From Zoroaster sp. YZ-2022 (Eukaryota; Echinodermata; Asteroidea; Forcipulatida; Zoroasteridae): 64,000 nt of DNA. Below are positions 1-10,129 of this stretch, in pieces. A model generated the notes under the pieces. It did not search any database, was not told the origin of the DNA, and saw only the letters and a program-made list of their open reading frames with translations. Made by a program: the position numbers and the translations under genes. Location: positions 62,303,073 to 62,367,072 of the forward strand of contig CM055817.1 in assembly GCA_029582265.1 (NCBI GenBank), given 5' to 3'. How positions within the stretch are numbered: the first letter of the stretch is position 1; every line of letters begins with the position of its first letter.

Positions 1-588
1 GATCATCCCCACCATCACACTTTTTATCTGGAGGAATGGTCCAAAGGATCATCCCCACCATCACACTTTTTATCTAGGAGGAATGGTCCAAGGATCATCC
101 CCACCATCACACTTTTATCTAGGAGGAATGGTCCAAAGGATCATCCCACCATCACACTTTTATCTAGGAGGAATGGTCCCGGATCATCCCCACCATCACA
201 CTTTTTATCAGGGAGGAATGGTCCAAGGATCCCCCACCATCACACCTTTTTATCTAGGAGGAATGGTCCAAAGGATCATCCCCACCATCACACTTTTTAT
301 AGGAATGGTCCAAAGGATCATCCCCACCATCACACTTTTTTTATCTAGGAGGAATAGTCCAAAGGATCATCCCCCACCATCACACTTTTTTATCTAGGGA
401 GAATGGTCCCAAAGGGATCATCCCACCATCAACACTTTTTTTTTATCTAGGAGGAATGGTCCAAAGGATCATCCCCACCATCACCATTTTTTTATCTAGG
501 GAGAATGGTCCAAGGATCATCCCCACCATCACACTTTTTATCTAGGAGGAATGGTCCAAAAGGATCATCCTCACCATCACACTTTAAT
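1..588 (+). repeat. ~48-bp minisatellite array, left copy
   Basis: About twelve imperfect units of roughly 48 bp, each with GATCATCCCCACCATCACAC, a T run, TATCTAGGAGGAATGG and TCCAAAG. Short indels in T and A runs break any reading frame, so the 104-codon open frame over it is not a gene. The array is cut by the window edge, so its outer boundary is not visible. The same unit recurs in reverse complement at 10846-11160. Confidence 0.95.
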
Positions 589-935
589 TGTTAATTTGAA
601 CGTGGACCCCCTTTGAATAAAAAATAGTTGTTTTATAAGTTACAATGTTGAGAAAAACATTTTGAAATTTCCATACATTAAAAGTTTTCAGTCTTTAAGT
701 CTGTTGTTAAAACTTTGAACATGTTAAAACAATTCAAAATGAACGTAATCAGTTGAAGTTGAATTAAAAAGTACAGTTATTTTGCTTGATTGAAAAAGAA
801 TAACGCTTGTTCTCATACCTTTGTAATGTTTTTTTAATTTTGTTATTTATATTCCTTAAAGGAAGTAGAAAGGGAGGACGACAACGTACGAAGACAGACA
901 AAGAACGACTGTACATGAAGCTATTCAAGTATGAT
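589..935. other. AT-rich spacer, no gene seen
   Basis: AT-rich sequence between two tandem arrays. I see no coding similarity, RNA gene or terminal repeat in it. Confidence 0.6.
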
Positions 936-1765
936 TTGTTAAATTTAATTTTAACACCAACAGCAATCTTTGACATCAACATATTTACAGATGGTTTTAT
1001 ATTGGTTTTAAATTGGAAAACATTTGATAAACTGAAAACATTAAGTATTATTATTATTTTAAATTCTAACAAATTCAGCTTTTAGAACATTTTGGTATTT
1101 GTTAAATTTAAACACACCAACAACAATCTTTGACATCAATATATTAACAGATGGTTTTTTATATTGGTTTTAAATTGGAAAACATTTGATAAACTGAAAA
1201 CATTAAGTATTATTATTATTTTAAATTCTAATAAATTGGGGGCTTTTAGAACATTTTGGTATTTGTTAAATTTAATTTTAACATAACAACAATCTTTGAC
1301 ATCAACATATTTACAGATGGTTTTATATTGGTTTAAATTGGAAAACATTTGATAAACTGAAAACATTAAGTATTATTATTATTTTAAATTCTAACAAATT
1401 CAGGGCTTTTAAAAACATTTTGGTATTTGTTAAATTTAATTTTTTAAAACTAACAGCAATCTTTGACATCAATATATTAACATATGGTTTTTTATATTGG
1501 GTTTTTAAATTGAAAACATTAAATATTATTATTGTTATTTTAAATTCTAACAAATTGTGGTCTTTAGAACATTTTGGCATTTGTTAAATTTATTAGCATA
1601 ACAGCAATATAATCTTTGACATCAATATATTTACAGATGGTTTTTATATTGATTTTAAATTGGAAAACATTTGATAAACTAAAAAAAATATTAATTATTA
1701 TTATTATTATTATTGTTATTTTAAATTCTAACAAATTCAGGAGCTTTTAGAACATTTTGCTAGAC
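936..1765. repeat. ~161-bp AT-rich tandem repeat
   Basis: Five or so units with a period near 161 bp. Landmarks recur in each unit: a block containing CAATCTTTGACATCAA, then ATTTACAGATGGTTTTATAT, then AAAACATTTGATAAACTG, then a TTATTATT stretch and AACATTTTGGTATTTGTTAA. Units diverge by small indels. It lies just inside the left minisatellite, in the subterminal part of the Polinton. Confidence 0.85.
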
Positions 1766-2020
1766 CGAACACTGGAAATTTGCGAACTCACGCAAGTTGT
1801 AACCTATTGATGATACTGCACACAACTGCACTTTTCTCTTTTCACACAAACACACACAAAATAAGGTGGGGTGTGCAGTTTGTATGGTGGAGGGAGTAGT
1901 GCGCAAGCGCAGCATATTGATGATTTCGGGCAAGTTGTTGAGATACGTCTGGCTTGAATTGAACTCGTGAAATACAACATTGGTTTAAATAATTAACCCA
2001 TCAGTCCGTTAAGGTATAGG
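1766..2020. other. Spacer between subterminal repeat and protease gene
   Basis: Short unique sequence between the 161-bp array and the protease remnant. It holds a CA-rich stretch near 1845-1860 and no recognisable gene. Confidence 0.5.
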
Positions 2021-2500
2021 TTATTTTAACAAGGCCCTTGAAACTTGTTGAAAAAGTAATTGATCATCGAATACATTCGTTTTAATACGGGGAAAGTGTA
2101 TTCTGATAAAATCGTTCACGTTGACGTCGTTCTTGTTGATATCGGAAGTGAAAAAAGGTCCCACAATCTTGCTCATGGTGATTCCCCGACATCGATGTGC
2201 CGAAGTAGATGAATATTGACCGCAGACAGCAGACAAGGGTCCCTGTAGGCGTTGATGATTATATTGAGTTTTTTTTCCGCGTTGTTCTTGGGAGAAAATT
2301 TTTGAACTGGTAACTGCGGCGGTAATCCGTAGGAATCAAATACATCTTCCAACACCATCTCTCGTGAAGTATATTCCCACCAATGTTGTCCTGGTTTCGT
2401 AATAGGGTCTGTGTTCACCTCAAAGGCACTCGGACGAGAGATAACTTGCTTGAAGTTTATCGCGAACGTACACCCCTCTGAAAAAATGTTTTGTGTAACG
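2021..2500 (-). pseudogene. PRO: Polinton adenain-like cysteine protease, frameshifted
   Basis: Remnant of the adenovirus-protease-like (C5 family) enzyme of Polinton/Maverick elements, which would mature capsid proteins. The minus strand shows, in order, the active-site His context GQHW (near 2370), the acidic residue in FDSYGLPP (near 2320) and the catalytic Cys in VCGQYS (near 2225), with the family's spacing. Upstream of the His is a stretch ending NTDPITKPGQHW that fits the family. The frame changes several times, mostly at short homopolymers, so the copy is decayed or contains sequencing indels. The last recognisable residues run to 2021. It lies directly downstream of the major capsid gene, the common Polinton order. 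The family call is secure; the start is approximate. Confidence 0.82.
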
Positions 2501-2556
2501 GTCTCTATTTTAAAATAGTGCTAATTTCCGAGCTGTCCATGGTCTGTGCGTGCCCT

Positions 2557-3863
2557 TCAACCGGTGTAGTCGGATATGATGTTTCGAGCCTGATCTATTT
2601 CCCAAAATGTGTTAAAATTCCGCGTAGATGATCATTGGCAGTTTCCTGTAGCGGAGAGGCAAAGTGCATTTCAACTGTAGGTTTCCGTGTTTGACGAGGT
2701 TAAAGTGTCCGCCAGAAGACAGGTCAGGGTGAGATCAAAAGCGTATAGTGCATAGCCCCTTTGGCGAAATCCTCACGACTGATGTCGTTGCCTTCATTCT
2801 GGTACATTTTATCTGTTCCCGAGAAGAGGGTGTTGTATGCTCTGATGTAATTATTGGACGCAGAAAAGTTCGGTTTGAGGTGAGTATACGGAATTGATCT
2901 CCATCTAAAACCGTCAAAAGTTTGCGTTCAGATGCTGAAAGTTAAAGGGTTCTTCGGTAGCGTCCGTTGAACGCTACATTACCACGCAGCCTATTACAAT
3001 GCGTGTCGGAAGTTGTCCGAAAAAGCGTGATCCTGAGTGAGTGTCCAAGTTGCCTTGGGTACAGAGATTATTTGCAAAGGACGCGTTTGATGGGATACTT
3101 TCGAGTTCCCTTTCTAATGCTTTGGCATGACCCAGCATGACCGCGGAGCTCACTTTTTACTTTTCTGACAAACACGGACGCGGCTTGAATCATCACCTTA
3201 TGGGTAGGGTTAAATTCTTGGCCATCAGGCAGAAAGCATCACTACTGCGTATAAGTTTGAGGTTTAAGATCCACCCCGTTTAGCATGTGTCTGTCGTCTG
3301 GAAAGAAATGTCACTGTGTAACAACCAATCATATCCACCACACGTGGCTCTTTGATGTATTGATAGCGGGCCTTGGGTCCTTGTTGACAGCGTCGTTCTG
3401 CCGCTAGGGGACGCGGTATCCATTTGTCCAGCTTGTATCTTTGTAGAGCAATGAAGAGGAAAGTTGGGAAGCCTTGGCATCGTGAACCATAACTCAGAAG
3501 ACTTTCATCATGGCTCGGTAAGGGTAAGTGGGGGGAAGCAGAATAAGGCGATCGTTCAAGGTCACGTCGATCTGACTGAAGAGAGACTGCAAAAACAGAT
3601 TGACTGGACCAACCGAAGAGTCGTCTGTCAGATTCGCAACCGTCAGCTTTGACCACTTTTGATATAGAGTTGTGTTTGGGGAAAGATCAACGTGTCTTCC
3701 CCGATCCAGGTATGAAAAACAATAGGCCCTCCATCCAGAAATGTTAGCAATGGGATGGAATTCAGTCCATTGACCCTTTTTCGATACTAGTTTGGGTGGG
3801 AGGGTGCAAATAAATCCAGTTCGACTTGGTGCACCCGCACGAGTGATCGTGTAGAAGGGACAT
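2557..3863 (-). pseudogene. MCP: Polinton major capsid protein, frameshifted
   Basis: Double-jelly-roll major capsid protein of the Polinton/Maverick lineage. The start ATG at 3863-3861 begins MSLLHDHSCGCTK, a typical N terminus, followed by PPTQTSIEKG near 3800. Mid-protein motifs include VNLFLQSLFSQ-type sequence near 3590, YQYIKEPRVVDMIG near 3340 and, close to the end, VLDGDQFRILTSNRTFLRP (2860-2915) and YALYAFDLT (near 2740). The stop in the last frame is at 2559-2557. These pieces fall in different minus frames, with several frame changes, so no intact product is made from this sequence as given. The protease follows on the same strand. Identity is recognised from conserved family motifs; I see no alternative family. 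Confidence 0.85.
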
Positions 3864-3904
3864 GTTGAGCCACAGAATTGTGCAGATAATACTAATCAAA
3901 GATG

Positions 3905-4333
3905 TCAAATGACCTTTTTCGCTCTCTTGCTCGGCATAGGGACCCGTCTGCCTTGTGTTTTTCGTTTTATATCTGCCACGCGTGACTTGGGTGTTAATAC
4001 TTTGGAGACTTGTTTTGTCAGTTGACTTCCGGCCTCCGGAGCCTAGCTTTGGCCGCCGATTTTATATTCTTTCCTTCCAGTGCATGCTTTAAGGGCGATG
4101 CCAACACCAAGTGCCGAAGAGCCTGCCGTCCAAACCGGGGCCTTCAACCCAGCCTTTAAGAGAGGCATGGCCGACCTGAACAGGCCTCCCAAAGATACCA
4201 CCAAGTCCAAAACCGCGCTGCGTGCGAGGTCCTTTAAACACAGGCAAAACCCTTGACCCACCTCTGTGCAATGTGTGTAGTAATCTTCATAGCGTTTAGA
4301 GCGATAGGGAGAATGGTGTTAAGCTTCAGTCAT
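3905..4333 (-). pseudogene. pX-like small virion protein of Polinton
   Basis: Small Gly-rich and basic protein of the kind found beside Polinton capsid genes and often compared with adenovirus pX/pVI minor core proteins. The minus strand shows GFGLGGIFG near 4195, FRSAMPLLKAGLKAP near 4150 and a Lys/Arg-rich C terminus ending with the stop at 3907-3905. I chose the ATG at 4333-4331 because it overlaps the stop of the upstream capsid gene (4328-4326), a compact viral-type arrangement; an in-frame ATG at 4290 is an alternative. One or two frame changes are needed. The major capsid ATG follows 42 bases downstream. The role in the particle is inferred from family, not from this sequence. Confidence 0.65.
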
Positions 4334-4800
4334 AGCGATCAGTTGAAGTAATGGAGCGCCGCTGTCTGAAGTGTAGTTTCACGATGACCCTACTCGTTGA
4401 TAAATGGAATGGGCTTCCGCCTGTGTTTCAACAAGTCTCTTATTCTTATTTCTAATGGTGTCAAGCGACGCCTTTTGTTTCAGAGGAATGTAAATGAGGT
4501 TGTCGTATATTTTTGAAACGATATCTCGCATATTTTCCTTCGGCGTTCACGACTGGTAATACAAAGGTGCCCTCTTATCACCTACCGTGTTGTACTGGAT
4601 GATATTAGTATATGCACGAACATGGAGTGAAATGGATGAACGTCCACAGTGTGAGGCCTCAGGCCCCCACGCGGGATTTGTTGGGGGTGGTGCGAATTTG
4701 CACTGATGGGACCAAAATGCCTTTTGGGGAAACTATATAACGTCGGTTTCGCGCCCTTTCATCTACATGTATCGTCCATGTACGCACTCCGCCGCACTCG
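4326..4800 (-). pseudogene. Polinton minor capsid protein, C-terminal part
   Basis: C-terminal portion of the F54H12.2-like minor capsid (penton-like) protein of Polintons. Minus-strand pieces include a segment resembling the usual YVYxDIVQ region near 4610, the IQYNTVGDKRAPL-type motif (4575-4605), a YIPL segment near 4495 and a terminal VKLHFRQRRS just before the stop at 4328-4326. These motifs lie in more than one frame. The matching N-terminal part is at about 6350-6952, separated by some 1.5 kb that does not look coding. Family assignment is by motif recall and fairly confident because both halves match in order. The upstream edge near 4800 is approximate. Confidence 0.6.
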
Positions 4801-6349
4801 TGAAATGAGCGCTTTTCTACTTTTGGCTTAGCATTTCTCCAGAAAATCTTAAAAAATATGGCGTATTACATGGTTGCATAAACTTATTTCAAGTCATGCT
4901 TGTTAAGAATACAAATTGAAGGGAAATGTAAGGATTTGTGGAAAGTTAGTTGGTGCTTGGGAAAAGTGGAAAAAAAGTTGTTTAATCACTGATTTTACTA
5001 GATACAAATAGTAAGAGATTTAGCATTGACCTCATTTTTTTCCACGAACATCTGTGATTTTTATTTGTTCATGCCGTCACCAACAAGTTGTTGTCTGTGG
5101 AAACCAAATATCTGAATGCTTTTGCATTTGCAATGATTTTTTAAAGAAATACTGATCCTCAAAATGGAACATTCCTTATATAAAGAAGTGAACGAAGACC
5201 ACTTAAATTTGTTGGTGTTTATTTCTGCTTTGGTCGGTAGTGGAAAATTATTGAAAATTTAAAATTGCTAACATTAATATCATGAAGTTATTGAAAGAGA
5301 ATCTTTTAGATTTTGACAAAATGTTAACACGTATTTTTATACACATTTCAAAGTTTTTAAAGTAGCACTTTTGCAAAAATTTTAACCACCTTCTATTTTA
5401 TAAGGTTTTCAAGAATTATTGATTAAAAAATTTGAGAACTTCACCCAAAAAATACCATTTTTTTTTTTAAAAATAGAAAACAATATTTTTATTTTCAAGA
5501 GATTAAAAACAATTTTACAACCATCTGGAATAAGATGAAACATGATTCAACCTGCTTTTTCTTCTGGGTACACATTTTCTGTGCCCCATGAACTTTAACA
5601 GTTTGGGTGTGAGTCATTATAACAACATTAATTTTTTCTGATGCACCACAATTCTGTGCGTCTCAAAAACATAGCTCAGACACGATCCACGTATGACTGA
5701 TCATGCATTGAAATTCAACATTTTACAAGAGAATCCTTTTCACTGGAAACAAGCCGAAACACCAAACTGCTAATTTCATTTGTAAGTTACCGTCCAGTTG
5801 ATTATATATACCTTAGGGTGCGTCGCATTTAGGGTAAATTGAGGATACAGGTAGGCTATATATAGCGTTACATTGTACATGATTCGATCTGGAAGATACG
5901 AAAGCTTGATTGCGCATAACGACATGTAGCGTTTAGATAAACAACGGGTGTTTTCTATTTTCGCGTACTTTCAAGGCACAGATAACACATTGTTAAATTT
6001 AAACGTGAAAAAAAAAAACCACCTTGGTGCGCTGGACGTCATTACGCCGATAGACATACGCCCAATGTGTGTATATACTGTATATGTAACAGTATGTACA
6101 CATTTACATGTACGCGTGTACAGTACGTAAAAGTGTAGCGCGCCTTGTGTCGAGTGATTATGCAAATTACGCACCACCTTCCATATATATCCGGCCGCGC
6201 CCGGCCACCCGGGCGCGGCGTAATGCGTATGCATATATTTGCATATTTTTACGCGCCCGCGTAAAGTTTTTTAGGTTGACATTATTGCCGGAGGAAGGTC
6301 CGAGTCGAATTTCGCTAAGCCAAGTCCATTTTCGTGTGCCGTGGTACCG
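4801..6349. other. AT-rich interruption inside the minor capsid gene
   Basis: About 1.5 kb separating the two parts of the minor capsid gene. From 4850 to 5800 it is AT-rich with no recognisable coding. From 5940 to 6300 the composition shifts, with a GC-rich inverted stretch near 6190-6220 and a TATATATCC motif near 6183. It could be an insertion, an intron or a badly decayed stretch of the gene. I found no clear terminal inverted repeat or target-site duplication, and no DNA polymerase or ATPase motif. Confidence 0.45.
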
Positions 6350-6952
6350 TTATTTCTACATCAAAATACCATTGTTACCCCGGGAAATGTGGACCTTTTT
6401 TGGTAATTTGGGGTAAGTGTACGCACACTCGTCGCACCCCTGCGTACGGGCCTGGGGCTGTTTGGACATCCATGATGTGCTCTCGTTGTTATTAAGAATC
6501 CAAATAATGTCGCTAATCGGCCGCGAAAAATCATTCTGCCCGCTCTCGTATTTTCTTTTCAGCACAATTTTTTTGAATGTATTTATTAATGCAATGTGGT
6601 GACTTTGGTCCCATCGTAGACCGATAGAGAGGCTTAATAGCCGATATAAGTTCTTCAGGTGTGGAATAACAGTAACCCTCTTCGATCAGGTGCCTGCGTG
6701 GCTGACCCCTCGTGGTCCAGCGTTGTTACATTACCATATGGATTGTCACTCTTCAGGAACACATTTCGACCTTGAGTTTCAACGGTGTGGATAGACGAAC
6801 TCGGGCCATGGCACTTCCTCATTCTCCCGTTAACGACGAGAGGGAGGAACCAAATTTTAAAAAAGTTGAGCGGTTTAAAGTGTTGTTGGGATAATCATTC
6901 ATCGAGCCATGTGCTTGGGGAGCGTGCACGTAAATGCGACCCTCCGCTCCAT
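6350..6952 (-). pseudogene. Polinton minor capsid protein, N-terminal part
   Basis: N-terminal portion of the F54H12.2-like minor capsid protein. The start ATG at 6952-6950 lies three bases after the integrase stop (6958-6956). The next hundred codons carry the family signature: SMNDYPNNTLNR (near 6900), then a SLSSLTGE segment near 6825 that usually precedes a WEVAL motif, and further on a YSTPEELISAIK-like segment near 6645. Pieces fall in different frames. Coding sense fades near 6350. In related elements the protein continues directly into the part found here at 4326-4800. The family is confident; the lower boundary is not. Confidence 0.65.
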
Positions 6953-6955
6953 GAT

Positions 6956-8323
6956 TCACTTCGTTTTGCTTAAAAATGTCGGCACATGGCTGACGTGTTC
7001 TGATTAAATCGTCTTTATAGAGCGGTGCAACCTGGACACACCAGCAGTTATTGAATTTTTCCGGATATCCAAACCATTTCACTAGAAGTATTCTAGGTTT
7101 CCCCCGTCGCCTTCTGGTTTTCCGGTATTTTTTCAACTTTGGTACCTGGTCGTCATTCTGAACTGCACATGTTGCGTTCTTGCTCGCAGAAAGTTCCTCC
7201 ACCATTGCTCCCCCTCTGTAATCGTTCAACGTGTACACAGGGGTAGCGGGGATTCTGGCGTTGATGGTAAACAGTTCGGTGGTCCAGCGCTTGGTAAATA
7301 ACTCTCTACGGAAAGGCCTGGCGCTCATGCTGATGTGAACCGTATCTCCAACCCTCGAACTTGAAGTACAGTTTTTGGGGTTGGAATAGGGTCAACCACA
7401 GCGCCTGTCTTTATCTCGGGATCGACATTGATCGGTTGACACGACGCCGGGGTGGATTTTAACTTACTTTCAGAAACGAGATGATTGCTAGCTCGAAAGC
7501 AATGCGGAGACCTTGTATGGTACGTAATTTTTGTGTTGGTCGTGAAATACTTCCACATTTTGTCTTCAGTGTTCTGTTAAACTCTCAACAATGTTGGCTT
7601 TGAAGTTTTCATTATTGGTAGTGAAGAAGTAGATATTCGTTTCTCTTGGAGAAAAAGCCTGAAACTGTTCATTGATAATTGGCATTCGGTGCCGTTCTTA
7701 TCGGTCTTGAAGCAGACGGGGTGGTCGGCTGTTCTCCGCAACTCCTTAAAATCTTTTTGATGCATTACCAAAGTTGTCCCAGTCTTATCTTTCAGAGTGA
7801 ACGACCCCACCATACTTCTCGAAAAGACATCGATGCACGTCAGTTAAAATAATTGCACCGATTGTGTTCTTTGAGCGAGGACATATCTACCAAATCTGCT
7901 CGCTATTGGTGATCGATGCCATGCACCTCGACCCTATTTCTTTTTAAAATTTCTCCGTATTGCCGAAAACGGTGGTCGGCTGTTCCCGCAAACCATACAG
8001 GTTATCTGTTTCTTTGCAGACATTGATGCCGCTCTGCTGCCAGCGCGGTAAACAGCTCTCACACCACCAAAGGCGGCGGGATGTTTGGGGTCCGTGGTAA
8101 TACACACCCTTCTCAGGTATGCCTCCGCCATTCGGTAGAATCTCGAGTTTTGTAATGATGACGGTGTTTGGACAACAAAGCCCATGTGCAACTTGGATTT
8201 TCTTAAGAAAGTGTTGGGGTCCGACAGTCCGGACTTGGGAGGACAATAAGTCCATGGTGAACACGAAAACACAAAATGACAAGAAAAGACTCGATAATCT
8301 ACATCTTTTAATATGGAGTCCAT
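6956..8323 (-). pseudogene. INT: Polinton integrase (DDE core plus chromodomain), frameshifted
   Basis: Retrovirus-type integrase that would insert the element into host DNA. N-terminal region: DPKHPAAFGGVRAVYRA near 8050-8100, the usual Polinton integrase start. Core: FKTDKNGTEC near 7700, holding the second catalytic Asp in the TDKGTEF position, and TNNENFKANIVE near 7595, whose final Glu is the last catalytic acid. C terminus: VGDTVHISM near 7335, RELFTKRWTTELFTI near 7290, PVYTLNDYRG near 7220, then a chromodomain with RILLVKWFGYPEKFNN near 7075. The frame changes repeatedly, so the gene is broken. Start at 8323 is the first plausible ATG; the conserved part begins near 8110. The stop used is TGA at 6958-6956. 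The minor capsid gene follows immediately. Confidence 0.85.
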
Positions 8324-8581
8324 TTCGGGGTGGTTTGTTTACGGTCCTCTCTCTTCTTTTTCTTACTCGAAGGGAAAAGGGGTGATAGATGTGGCTTCGG
8401 CTTCGGCAAACGGTCGAGGTAGGTCCGAACGACTCCTCAGGGTACCCTTTCAGCTCAGCTTTAAATTTAGCAGGATAGTGCGGCGACGGGTTCTCGCCCC
8501 AACTTCTTGGTGGTTCTCCTGGTGTTCGCTCTGCTTGGGCTGGTCTCTTGGATTCATGTCACTATTCATTTGCAAGTTCAT
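8308..8581 (-). pseudogene. Small basic Polinton-associated ORF
   Basis: Short minus-strand frame starting ATG at 8581-8579. It begins with a Gln/Asn/Glu-rich stretch (MNLQMNSDMNPRDQPKQSEHQ-like) and, after one apparent frame change, ends SKKKKREDRKQTTPKW with a stop at 8310-8308, overlapping the integrase start. The Lys/Arg-rich tail suggests a nucleic-acid-binding or nuclear-targeted product, but I do not recognise a family. An AT-rich TATTTAAAT motif lies about 30 bases upstream. Confidence 0.35.
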
Positions 8582-8819
8582 GGTTAAAAGGGCCCCTTCC
8601 TCCGCCGATTTAAATAGTGTACCTCTGAAGTGTCTGATGATACAGCTTCATTTCTCTTCGTCTGTGATATCCTGCCTTTCGAGAACAGGGGTCCTCACAG
8701 TCTTCGGTCCAAACCGTGTACCGCTACATCGCGTTGTTGGGAGTTTGTTCTAACGGTCTTGCAGCTTGGTGTTAAGCGGTGTGTTGGGAATAAGTACCAT
8801 TTTTCAGGTGTTGCGATCG
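8582..8819. other. Short intergenic stretch of Polinton
   Basis: About 240 bases between two small minus-strand genes. The plus-strand open frames over it have no recognisable motif and look like shadows. Confidence 0.4.
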
Positions 8820-9177
8820 TTACTTGAAGAGCGAGACGGCTATAAGTGCACTCAAAAATAGGGGTAGTAATGCAACCCAGAGATCCACCTTTTTGATGAA
8901 GAATTTTTCTTTCTTTCTTCTGGACACTAAGTTTTTTTAATTGAGGGCTTTCCTGATGTGATGCTTGGTATTTTTTTAGTTTTCTTTTGTCAGCCAGGGA
9001 GCCAGACTTATGTTCCCATTGAGTGATGTTGAGGGGCACACTCACACACAAGTTTTGATAATGGTTGCCCCCTTTACTGGCTCCCCGGATCACACCCCTG
9101 ACGCTGTTTGGTATTTCCTTGCTAGGGACTTGCTGTAGGTACGCGAGCGGGGTTCCGCACGCATTGGGCATCTTCAA
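8820..9177 (-). pseudogene. Polinton small protein with QKGG and hydrophobic tail
   Basis: Minus-strand frame starting ATG at 9177-9175 with MKMPNACGTPLAYLQQVPSK, then a basic stretch and the motif ERKILHQKGG near 8880. After one frame change the gene ends in a Leu/Ala-rich hydrophobic tail with the stop at 8822-8820. Short proteins with a basic K-I-L-x-Q-K-G-G segment followed by a hydrophobic C terminus are common in animal Polintons and adintovirus-like genomes and may be minor virion components. A TATAAAAT box sits 30 bases before the ATG, which supports this start. Function is inferred. Confidence 0.55.
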
Positions 9178-9206
9178 ATGAATGACGTGTTTCGGATCTT
9201 CACTTC

Positions 9207-9214
9207 ATTTTATA
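9207..9214 (-). promoter_or_regulatory. TATA box of small Polinton gene
   Basis: TATAAAAT on the minus strand, 30 bases upstream of the ATG at 9177. It is a textbook TATA sequence, suggesting the gene had its own promoter; the short distance to the ATG leaves little room for a leader. Confidence 0.45.
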
Positions 9215-9265
9215 CCTTCGGGACACACACACTGATTCTCACCCGGAAAATGTGGGTCCTTGGTC

Positions 9266-9892
9266 TCATTTCCTCAGATCGTGTTTCGGTTTTAGATCAA
9301 TGAAAGGTAAACCGTGAGGGTGGTAAAAGTATATCTCGTGTAGGTCAACATGATGAACTTTGATTTGGTGGGATACATTTGTTTTGCCAGATGGTTTATC
9401 TGGGAAGCGTCCCTAGGATTTTTTGAAGAGGGGATCCAGGTAATGTGGGTGAGACAATCGTGCGCAGTTTCTTTTGTCTCCCTGATGAAATAATTTTCGG
9501 AGAATCAGCACACATGGAAAGACTTTCTATGATGACTGCCCTTGGTAAAAGCTCCGTAAATCCGTTTGTTGTTGCCAGTTTCAGACATGAGATCATCAGA
9601 TCACCATCGGTATTGCGGTTCCCTGGATGTCGATGTTTCATTGCCTGTGAAGGTTCATCTGGAATACCTTCCACAAATTGTAATATCACTGCAACCATGG
9701 CTTTGCCAAATGAGCTGCAAGATGTTGAAATCTCTCCGTAGCACAACACGATGTTGTTCCTGCGGTGAGTTCGATGGCGGCAAATTTTTGCTACACGCTG
9801 GAACCAGCAAACGCCACGAACCGGTTTTGCTCTGAGCCGGTTGGTCCTGCTTATCGTCATTGCGGTGAAGGGATGTTTCATTTGGCGGGTTC
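9266..9892 (-). pseudogene. Unassigned Polinton-associated gene, frameshifted
   Basis: Minus-strand coding-like sequence starting ATG at 9892-9890 (MNPPNETSLHRNDDKQDQ). Two long overlapping open frames of 161 and 79 codons alternate across it, and a final frame stops at 9268-9266, so at least two frame changes are present. Visible stretches include IPDEPSQAMKHRH and LKLATTNGFTELLPRAVI. I do not recognise a family; it has no Walker A motif, so I do not call it the packaging ATPase. Its position at the end of the minus-strand cluster suggests it was the first gene of a leftward array. Confidence 0.35.
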
Positions 9893-10129
9893 ATGGTAAT
9901 GAAATATCAATGCAGAGAGATTGTCAACTGGTTTAAGTATGACTCTTGAGGGCTTTAGAGAAATAAATAAGTCAGATAACATACATTTTTTTTCTCTTTC
10001 CTTTTTTTTTCACACGTTAAACAGACCAATAATATATTTATTTCAACTGCAACTCCAAAAGGAATGATAAAATAGAACAAAAATAAATATATATTATACA
10101 CAAAACATGTTTTTAAATTACATAAATTT
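9893..10129. other. AT-rich subterminal spacer
   Basis: Short AT-rich stretch with T runs between the last Polinton gene and the GAGTAAAT array. Nothing recognisable. Confidence 0.45.

Noticed and set aside
83..397. 104-codon open frame in the left minisatellite
   Set aside because: It follows the repeat and varies with unit indels; no selection for a frame is apparent.
8313..8753. 146-codon plus-strand frame
   Set aside because: Antisense to the Polinton gene cluster with no recognisable motif; likely a shadow.
9445..9741. Plus-strand frames over 9.4-9.8 kb
   Set aside because: The minus strand has the longer and more coherent frames and matches the orientation of the cluster.
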